Shown: piece by piece, positions 58,844-64,000 of the stretch
How the letters are laid out: each line of letters opens with the position of its first letter
How positions within the stretch are numbered: the first letter of the stretch is position 1
Assembly (NCBI GenBank): GCA_035997045.1
Contig: DASYIY010000057.1
Location: 1-64,000 of the forward strand
Direction: 5' to 3'
DNA length: 64,000 nucleotides
Origin: VRUE01 sp035997045
Lineage (GTDB): Bacteria > Actinomycetota > Thermoleophilia > Solirubrobacterales > 70-9
Notes under the pieces: generated by a model
Told to the model about the DNA's origin: nothing
Database searches by the model: none
The model's input: only the letters and a program-made list of their open reading frames with translations
Position numbers and translations under genes: made by a program

Positions 58844-59230
58844 TCAGCCGGCGAACAGGGCGCAGCTCTCCAGACTCGCGCAGCCGCAGCGGGAGGCCAC
58901 GGTTAGCCAAGCGCGCATCGCCTGCGCGCGCTCGATCAGCTCGTCGAGCTCCGGAAGCTTTCCGGTCGCCAGCGCTTGGAGCTGCTCGTACGCGGGGGCA
59001 CCACGATCGACGGACGAGAGCAAGGCCCGGATCTCGTCGAGTGAGAACCCCGCTCGCTTGGCGATGGCGATGGTCTTGAGGCGCTGGACGGTGTCTTCGC
59101 CGAAGCGCCGCTGACCGCCCGTCCGCTCCGGCTCGGGCAGCAGGCCCTTGCGCTCGTAGAAGCGAATCGCCGAGGCGTTGACGCCGTCCCGCCTTGCGAC
59201 CTCACCGATGCTGAGCGTTGCTTCCGCCAA
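58844..59230 (-). CDS. MerR-family transcriptional regulator
   Basis: 128 aa from the TTG at 59230 (LAEATLSIGEVARRDGV). The MerR HTH (IGEVARRDGVNASAIRFYERKGLL, ERTGGQRRFGEDTVQRLKTIAIAKRAGFSLDEIRALL), a dimerisation helix, and a Cys tail SRCGCASLESCALF follow. Compared with SoxR's CxxCxCx5C, the first Cys is Ala, leaving three Cys at the same spacing, so it may bind a metal ion rather than a [2Fe-2S] cluster. It is divergent from the 59305 gene across a MerR-type promoter. Confidence 0.92.
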   Translation of the reverse strand: MAEATLSIGEVARRDGVNASAIRFYERKGLLPEPERTGGQRRFGEDTVQRLKTIAIAKRAGFSLDEIRALLSSVDRGAPAYEQLQALATGKLPELDELIERAQAMRAWLTVASRCGCASLESCALFAG

Positions 59231-59239
59231 TCGATCTCC

Positions 59240-59270
59240 TTGACCTGAACCCGGGTTCAGGATCAACACT
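59240..59270 (+). promoter_or_regulatory. MerR-type promoter with 18-bp palindromic operator
   Basis: The -35 TTGACC (59240-59245) and a -10 candidate AACACT (59265-59270) are separated by 19 bp, the over-long spacer characteristic of MerR-activated promoters. The perfect inverted repeat CCTGAACCCGGGTTCAGG (59244-59261) fills the spacer. Reading rightward, it would drive the gene at 59305; the regulator's own start is 10 nt to the left. Confidence 0.85.
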
Positions 59271-59304
59271 AGCGCTGGCAATTCTCGAGAACGGAGGAAC
59301 AGCG

Positions 59305-59679
59305 ATGACCGATGAAAGCCCATCCGCCTGCTCGCTGGGCGCCGGCGCGCTCGAACAGCGGCTCGCCGCGATAGCCGAGATCGGCGCTGGCAGTCTGACC
59401 TCGCGCCGCTTCGAGGGCGACCGTCACCTGCTGCGTTTTCGGGCGGGCGGGGAGACGAGGAAGCGCCTCGAGGAGATCGTCGCCGCCGAGGCCGAGTGCT
59501 GCTCATCGCTCGATCTCTCGCTGAGCGAGGAAGGGGGCGAGCTGACGCTGTCGATCGCGGCGCCCCGGGACGCACGGACGCTGGCCGACGGCCTCGCGGA
59601 AGCGTTCGCCCGGCCTCGCGTCAGCGCGGCGCGATCCGGTCCAGCTCCGCGAGGTCGGCCTCACTCGGCTGCCAGCTGA
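59305..59679 (+). CDS. small Cys-containing protein, partner of the MerR regulator
   Basis: 124 aa from the ATG at 59305, which follows GGAGG. Residues 1-105 look folded: SACSLGAGALEQRLAAIAEIGAGSLTSRRFEGDRHLLRFRAGGETRKRLEEIVAAEAECCSSLDLSLSEEGGELTLSIAAPRDARTLADGLAEAF. A CC pair (EAECCS) and an N-terminal Cys could bind a soft metal. Similar small proteins occur beside MerR and mercury-related genes in actinobacteria (recollection, not checked). The last 20 residues lie antisense to the AKR gene and may be non-homologous. Confidence 0.75.
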   Translation: MTDESPSACSLGAGALEQRLAAIAEIGAGSLTSRRFEGDRHLLRFRAGGETRKRLEEIVAAEAECCSSLDLSLSEEGGELTLSIAAPRDARTLADGLAEAFARPRVSAARSGPAPRGRPHSAAS

Positions 59680-60580
59680 GCGAGGCGACGTTGGCGCCGA
59701 TCTGCTCCGGACGCGTCGCCCCCGCGATCACCGAGGCGACGGCGGGCTGCGCGGCGAGGCCGGCGATCGCGACGTCGAGGATGCCGACCCCGCGTGCCTC
59801 GGCGAAGGCTTCGAGCGCCTCGATCGCGTCGAACTGCTCCTCGCTGCCTATCTGTTCCCGGGAGGAGAGCCGGCTGCCCTCCGGGCCGGACTCGTTACGC
59901 CGGTACTTGCCGGTGAGCAGGCCGCTGGCGAGCGGGAAGAAGGGCAGGATCGAGACGCCCAGCCGCTCGCAGGCGGGCGCCACTTCTGCCTCGATCTGGC
60001 GCTGCAGCAGGCTGTATTCGTTCTGCAGGGTGACGAAGTGGGCGAGGCCCCGCTCGCGCGAGATTCCCTCCGCCTCTTCCAACTGCGCGGCGCTGAAGTT
60101 AGAACAGCCGATCGCGCTGACCAGGCCCTCGCGGACCAGCTCGTCCAATGCCCCCAGCGTCTCCTCGAGCGGGGTGGTCCCGTCCGGGTGGTGGTACTGG
60201 TAGAGGTCGATCCGGTCGATGCGCAGCCGTTCCAGCGAGCCCTCGACCGCCCAGCGGATGTACTCGCGTGAGCCGCGCGGCGCGTCGGGCGCGCCCTCGG
60301 CTCCGCTCAGCTCCCAGCCGAACTTGGTCGCCAGGACGAACTCGTCGCGACGGCCCTCGAGGACCTCGCCCATCAGGCGCTCGCTGTTGCCGTCGCCGTA
60401 GACGTCGGCGGTGTCGAAGAGCGTTATGCCGGCGTTGAGCGCGGCATTGAGCACGGCCGCGGTGCGGTCCAAATCAAGGCGGCGGCCGAAGTTGTTGCAG
60501 CCGAGGCCGACGGCCGAGACCTCGATCCCGGAATCGCCGAGGCGACGGGTGGGAAGGGGGGTGGTGGGAGAAGGGGACAT
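59621..60580 (-). CDS. aldo/keto reductase
   Basis: 319 aa, the AKR TIM-barrel length. The tetrad is visible: Asp in FDTADVYGDGNSERLMGEVL, Tyr in VYGDG, Lys in LATKFG, and His in LYQYHHPDG. The NADPH-binding end QPAVASVIAGATRPEQIGANV is also present. It reduces or oxidises carbonyls with NADPH; the substrate is unknown. It overlaps the convergent small gene by 59 nt and starts 30 nt after the end of the same-strand cupin gene. Confidence 0.93.
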   Translation of the reverse strand: MSPSPTTPLPTRRLGDSGIEVSAVGLGCNNFGRRLDLDRTAAVLNAALNAGITLFDTADVYGDGNSERLMGEVLEGRRDEFVLATKFGWELSGAEGAPDAPRGSREYIRWAVEGSLERLRIDRIDLYQYHHPDGTTPLEETLGALDELVREGLVSAIGCSNFSAAQLEEAEGISRERGLAHFVTLQNEYSLLQRQIEAEVAPACERLGVSILPFFPLASGLLTGKYRRNESGPEGSRLSSREQIGSEEQFDAIEALEAFAEARGVGILDVAIAGLAAQPAVASVIAGATRPEQIGANVASLSWQPSEADLAELDRIAPR

Positions 60581-60610
60581 GTCTGACTCCTCTCCCTCGC
60601 CGACCCGGGG

Positions 60611-61000
60611 TCAGCCGTCGTCTCGCGGCCAGCGGTCCTTGACCAAAGCACCGTCGCCACCCTCGGGCTTGTCGCTGCCGATTGCGAGCAGCTCGAGCCC
60701 CTCCGGCCCGGCCTCGAAGCCCCGCACCACGCTGGGAGCGACGCGGATGACGTCCCAGCGGCCCAGCTCGACGATCTCGTCGTCGAGCCTGATCCGCCCC
60801 GATCCGCCGAGCACCAAGTAGACCTCCTCCTGCACCTCGTGACTGTGGCCATCCACGGCGCGGAAGCCGGGGCCATAGCGGAAGTGGCTGACTCCGAGGT
60901 GCTCGGAGTCGAGGAATTTGCGCGAGAAGCGGGCCTCGACCTCGGGTCTGCTCGACGCGTCCTCGATCTCCATCAGGTTCTTGACCGCGAAGTCCGACAT
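60611..61000 (-). CDS. cupin-domain protein
   Basis: 129 aa. Both cupin motifs are complete: GFRAVDGHSHEVQEEVYLVLGGSGRIRLDDE (His, His, Glu) and the segment ELGRWDVIRVAPSVVRGFEAGPEGLELLAIG. The N-terminal helix (VKNLMEIEDASSRP) is short. The role is unknown, perhaps storing or converting a small molecule. It lies upstream of the AKR gene on the same strand, so the two may form an operon. Confidence 0.88.
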   Translation of the reverse strand: MSDFAVKNLMEIEDASSRPEVEARFSRKFLDSEHLGVSHFRYGPGFRAVDGHSHEVQEEVYLVLGGSGRIRLDDEIVELGRWDVIRVAPSVVRGFEAGPEGLELLAIGSDKPEGGDGALVKDRWPRDDG

Positions 61001-61136
61001 CGCGAATCAGTTTAGGGAGCGGCCTCCGCCGGCTGCTGGCGAACCGACAGCAATCGCGAATGGCCATGGGGCCACTTCGCTACCGTGCTGGCTCGCCCCG
61101 GCGAACGACCAGTCCGCTGACTCGAGAAGGACCCGC

Positions 61137-62582
61137 ATGAGCGCCCCGGCTCCGGACCGGACCCATCCCAACCTGACCCTCGCCGTGCTCTCGCTCGGCG
61201 GCATGGCCTACGCGATGCTGAGCTCGATGGTCGTGCCGGCGCTGCCGACGATGCAGCACGACCTCGGCACGACCGAGACCGGCATCACCTGGCTGCTGAC
61301 CGGTTACCTGCTCGCCGCTTCGGTCGGCACCTCGATCCTCGGCCGGCTCGGCGACATGTACGGCAAGGAGCGCCTGCTGCTCTGGACCCTGGTGATCCTG
61401 GCGGGGGGCACGCTGCTGGCAGCCGTCTCCAGCTCGCTGGCCCTGCTGATCGCCGCCCGCTTCATCCAGGGCGCCGGCGGCGGCATCTTCCCGCTCGCCT
61501 ACGGCATCGTCCGCGACGAGTTCCCGGCGGCGAAAGTCGCCGGCGGGATCGGCCTGCTCTCCGCCATCCTCGGCGTCGGCGGCGGCCTCGGGATCGTCCT
61601 CTCCGGCGTGATCATCGAGCACCTCAGTTATCACTGGCTGTTCTGGATTCCGCTCGTGGCGATCGTCCTTGCTGCCGTTGCGACCTGGCGTTTCATCCCC
61701 GAATCGCCGGTCCGCACCCCCGGCAAGGTCAACTGGCTGGCGGCGGCACTGATGACGATCGGCCTCTCGGCAGTGCTGCTGGCGATCAGCCAAACCGCCA
61801 GCTGGGGCTGGGTCTCGGCCAAGACCTTCGGCCTCACCCTCGCCGGGGTGCTCTTCTGCATCGCCTGGATCCGGGTCGAGGCGCGCAGCGCCGAACCGCT
61901 GATCGACATGACGATGATGCGGGTGCGCGGCGTCTGGACCACCAACGCCGCCGCCTTCCTGCTCGGCGCCGGCCTCTACGCCTCCTTCGTCGTCTTTCCC
62001 CAGTTCGCACAGCTGCCGAAGAGCACCGGCTTCGGCTTCGGCGCCTCGGTCGTCGCTTCCGGGCTCTACCTGTTGCCCGCGACGATTGGGATGACGATCC
62101 TCGGCCTCAAGGCAGGTGCGATCTCAGCCCGCTTCGGCTCCCGCGCGGCGCTGTTGGCCGGGACCCTCTTCGCGGTCGCCTCCTTCACCATGCTCGCCGT
62201 CGCCCACGAGCATCCCTACGAGCTGCTGATCGCCGCCGCCTTGCTCGGCGTCGGCATCGGCCTCGCTTTCGCCGCCCTCGGCAACCTCATCGTGCAGGCG
62301 GTGCCGGCCGAGCAGACCGGCGTCGCCAGCGGCATGAACACGGTGATGCGGACGCTCGGCGGCGCCCTCGGCGGTCAGCTCTCGGCGACCTTCATCGCCG
62401 ACCACATGGCCAACGGCCTACCCACGGTCACCGGCTTCACCGAGACCTTCCTGATGGCGACCGGCTTCCTGCTGCTCTGCTTCGTCGCCGCCCTGCTCGT
62501 GCCCAGGGCGCTTGGATCGGCGGCGCCGAAGGCGGGGCAAGGCGAGGCGCCCGCCCCCGCGGCCGAAGCCGCGCAGGCCTGA
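61137..62582 (+). CDS. MFS transporter, DHA2 (14-TM) drug-efflux type
   Basis: 481 aa from the ATG at 61137. Motif A (GRLGDMYGKERLL), motif B (LIAARFIQGAGGGIFPL) and motif C (GLLSAILGVGGGLGIVLSG) are readable, and about 14 hydrophobic spans follow, placing it in DHA2. It exports drugs or metabolites using the proton gradient. The tail is Ala/Pro/Glu-rich and cytoplasmic. The 61001-61136 intergenic region to the divergent cupin likely holds promoters, but I cannot assign boxes with confidence. Confidence 0.93.
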   Translation: MSAPAPDRTHPNLTLAVLSLGGMAYAMLSSMVVPALPTMQHDLGTTETGITWLLTGYLLAASVGTSILGRLGDMYGKERLLLWTLVILAGGTLLAAVSSSLALLIAARFIQGAGGGIFPLAYGIVRDEFPAAKVAGGIGLLSAILGVGGGLGIVLSGVIIEHLSYHWLFWIPLVAIVLAAVATWRFIPESPVRTPGKVNWLAAALMTIGLSAVLLAISQTASWGWVSAKTFGLTLAGVLFCIAWIRVEARSAEPLIDMTMMRVRGVWTTNAAAFLLGAGLYASFVVFPQFAQLPKSTGFGFGASVVASGLYLLPATIGMTILGLKAGAISARFGSRAALLAGTLFAVASFTMLAVAHEHPYELLIAAALLGVGIGLAFAALGNLIVQAVPAEQTGVASGMNTVMRTLGGALGGQLSATFIADHMANGLPTVTGFTETFLMATGFLLLCFVAALLVPRALGSAAPKAGQGEAPAPAAEAAQA

Positions 62583-62607
62583 CGCCTCCGCCGATTCGCG
62601 AGCTCGC

Positions 62608-62988
62608 TCAGCCGCCCTGAGCCGCGTACTGGATCGTCTTGCCGGGCTTGGTGCAGACCTGCGGGAAGTAGCCGACGGGAACCTTGAATTCCCCGGTTTC
62701 GCACTTGTAGTTCTGCGGATAGCCGGTCTTGCTGATCTTTTCGCCGTTGTAGGTGAGGCGGAAGAATTCATAGGCTTTCGCGCACGAGGTGCCCTTTACG
62801 GAGATCGTCTTGACGACGATCGTGTAGGGCTTCGTCGACCCTTCGACCTGGAGCTTGATCGGCTTGTTTGGGCAACTCGTCAATCCACTCGACGCCTGCG
62901 CGCCCGGCGTCAGTGCCAGAACCAGGGCAATCAGCGCCACTGCGCTTACGAGGACGCCGATTCCGTACTGCTTTCTTGGAGCTTCCAT
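62608..62988 (-). CDS. small secreted protein with four cysteines
   Basis: 126 aa from the ATG at 62988 (MEAPRKQYGIGVLVSAVALIALVLALTPGAQA). After the signal peptide come SCPNKPIKLQVEGSTKPYTIVVKTISVKGTSCAKAYEFFRLTYNGEKISKTGYPQNYKCETGEFKVPVGYFPQVCTKPGKTIQYAA, with Cys in two likely disulfides. The pattern recurs as a C-terminal domain in many Solirubrobacterales secreted proteins (recollection). It is convergent with the MFS gene, 25 nt apart. Confidence 0.75.
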   Translation of the reverse strand: MEAPRKQYGIGVLVSAVALIALVLALTPGAQASSGLTSCPNKPIKLQVEGSTKPYTIVVKTISVKGTSCAKAYEFFRLTYNGEKISKTGYPQNYKCETGEFKVPVGYFPQVCTKPGKTIQYAAQGG

Positions 62989-63069
62989 TCCAGCCTCTCT
63001 GGTCAAATGCGGCGCCCCGATGGCCCCGGCGCCGGAGATTACTGTCAGGAGCTCAACCCGTCGCAGCGG

Positions 63070-63747
63070 CTATGGCCGAGGTCTGGCCGCGCGCCTTGCC
63101 GGCCGTTCCGTTCGGTGCTGCGGCGGGCTCGCAAGGAGGTGGTGAAACGGGGTCCGGAGGCGCGATCTCAGCTCTCGGGCAGCGGAGTTTCCAGTGGCTT
63201 CGTGCTCTGCGGGGTCGCTGACCAGGATCACCGCGGTGGCCGGGTAGCTGCGCAGCCGATCCTCGACGGTCTGCACGATGCTCTCGTCGCCGATGCCGGC
63301 CGTTGCCGCGACTTCTGCCCTGGCCAGTGAGGCGAGGCTCACCACCAGGGTGCGCTGGGCGTGGTCGTGGGCCGGACCGAGGTCGGATGTCCAGCGGTCG
63401 AGGAAGCGGTGACGGACGGGGACCACGACCAGAACCTCCGCCGCGGGGCGATCGTTCTCTTCGTCGCACGCCAGATCGGCGATTTGCTCGATCGCCGCGG
63501 CGTCCTCGAGCGGATCGCCGATCACGACCAAGAGGTGGTCGCGGATGTCCACCGCCGCCGCGGGCACGATCGGATACAGGGGCGGGTGGCGGATCGCCAT
63601 CACGACGATCGAGGTGGCGGCCAGGGCACCGACCGCCATGCCCAGTCCCGGGCCGCCGAGGTAGAACCCGCCGACGATCGAAACGGCGATCGCCGCGACG
63701 ATCAGGGGCAGCTTCCACGCAGCCAATTCCCATGGTTCGTCTGTCAA
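63070..63747 (-). CDS. membrane-anchored UspA-like protein
   Basis: 225 aa. Two N-terminal transmembrane segments (LPLIVAAIAVSIVGGFYLGGP and GLGMAVGALAATSIVVMAI) precede a cytoplasmic alpha/beta domain (EVLVVVPVRHRFLDRWTSD, ATAVILVSDPAE, then FHHLLASP). The order of strands suggests a universal-stress-protein (UspA)-like or related nucleotide-binding fold, but the ATP motif GxxGxxxxxxxxGS is not clear. A gap of 81 nt separates it from the secreted-protein gene. Confidence 0.65.
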   Translation of the reverse strand: MTDEPWELAAWKLPLIVAAIAVSIVGGFYLGGPGLGMAVGALAATSIVVMAIRHPPLYPIVPAAAVDIRDHLLVVIGDPLEDAAAIEQIADLACDEENDRPAAEVLVVVPVRHRFLDRWTSDLGPAHDHAQRTLVVSLASLARAEVAATAGIGDESIVQTVEDRLRSYPATAVILVSDPAEHEATGNSAARELRSRLRTPFHHLLASPPQHRTERPARRAARPRP

Positions 63748-63812
63748 CGCTCCTCCTCCTGATGACAGCCCACTCGACTCTTCTTCGTGACTTACGTTAG
63801 CGCGCGTTAAAT

Positions 63813-63938
63813 CTAAGCTTTGCTCGTCGTCAGGGTGAGGAACTCCTGGCGGGTGCGGGGGTCGTCGCGGACCTGGCCGTGCAGCGCCGAGGTCACGGTT
63901 GTGGCGCCGAACTTCTGCACGTCTGCGATTTCGTCCAT
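63813..63938 (-). pseudogene. folE: folE (GTP cyclohydrolase I) C-terminal fragment
   Basis: 41 codons from the ATG at 63938 read MDEIADVQKFGATTVTSALHGQVRDDPRTRQEFLTLTTSKA. The last 34 residues match the FolE end (usually ...MRGVQKPGATTVTSALRG...TRAEFL). The preceding conserved HLCMSMRG, with the zinc Cys, is absent. The same frame upstream gives a Cys/Arg/Ser-rich non-homologous run (VRPRACRDSRS) to the window edge, so the 5' 80% is missing or displaced beyond a frameshift. Confidence 0.6.
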
Positions 63939-64000
63939 ATCCCCTGGCGTCAACGCAGGCGATCTACTATCGCGACAAGCGCGGGGTCGAACCAGTCGAT

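Noticed and set aside
1..64000. CRISPR arrays, insertion sequences, rRNA
   Set aside because: No spaced direct repeats, transposase motifs or rRNA landmarks were seen; the only tandem repeats are the 35-bp and 11-bp copies listed.

Overview
The window is high-GC DNA with actinobacterial gene content: an Actinobacterial Holin-X/DUF3618/YihY/DUF4235 run, an HU protein beside a Lys/Ala-rich H1-like protein, a TetR-HTH/PP2C regulator, an NhaA-DsbA fusion, a cyclic-nucleotide-domain/thioredoxin-reductase fusion, and many secreted proteins with Ig/TIG, RTX, PASTA or propeller domains. Together these suggest a soil Thermoleophilia (Solirubrobacterales-like) chromosome. That placement is an inference; there is no rRNA or complete marker gene. 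Genes are dense, both strands are used, and starts are often GTG or TTG. Several genes overlap by ATGA-type junctions.

Layout. 1-5.3 kb: truncated isochorismatase-fold hydrolase, a small unknown protein, a CDGSH Fe-S protein, a GT2 glycosyltransferase coupled to a haem-oxygenase-like diiron protein, a LigD-type PE-ligase, and a small phosphodiesterase. 5.5-10.3 kb: Rieske-tailed FAD oxidoreductase, YbdK-like carboxylate-amine ligase, TetR-HTH/GAF-like/PP2C regulator. 10.5-13.9 kb: five-gene envelope operon, then H1-like and HU nucleoid proteins. 13.9-14.1 kb: an atypical tRNA-Met-like sequence, a strong terminator and a short tandem repeat. 14.2-22.1 kb: an NRAMP relative with Mg-type (NRMT-like) site residues, GT4, phosphodiester glycosidase, and a 1078-residue secreted protein.

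22.3-26.1 kb holds the least familiar group: a class-III aminotransferase, a pentapeptide-repeat protein with a C-terminal HExxH metalloprotease-like domain, and, convergent to them, a small protein that resembles the EACC1 component of actinobacterial conflict systems. 26.2-27.8 kb: a GST, then two adjacent internally deleted genes (rhodanese and cupin) with a 35-bp tandem duplication. 27.8-43.3 kb: membrane protein, methyltransferase, Ogt, secreted proteins, GlxA/HD/MBL genes, RTX protein, desaturase, an acylphosphatase-PE fusion, DUF892, VOC, DHFR-like and DUF488 genes.

43.4-49 kb: an SDR, then a likely operon of exported SUMF1-fold protein, YVTN-type propeller, CxPxR sulfatase and lipoprotein. 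49-52.9 kb: an ArsR/SRPBCC pair with a readable, apparently leaderless promoter, an MDR dehydrogenase without a standard start codon, a cupin, and the cNMP-TrxR fusion. 52.9-57.5 kb: NhaA-DsbA, Lon and HxlR. 57.5-64 kb: an orphan adhesin fragment, hemerythrin, MerR with a textbook spaced promoter and its divergent partner, AKR, cupin, MFS, secreted and membrane proteins, and a folE 3' fragment.

All functional calls come from reading motifs by eye; no database search was run.
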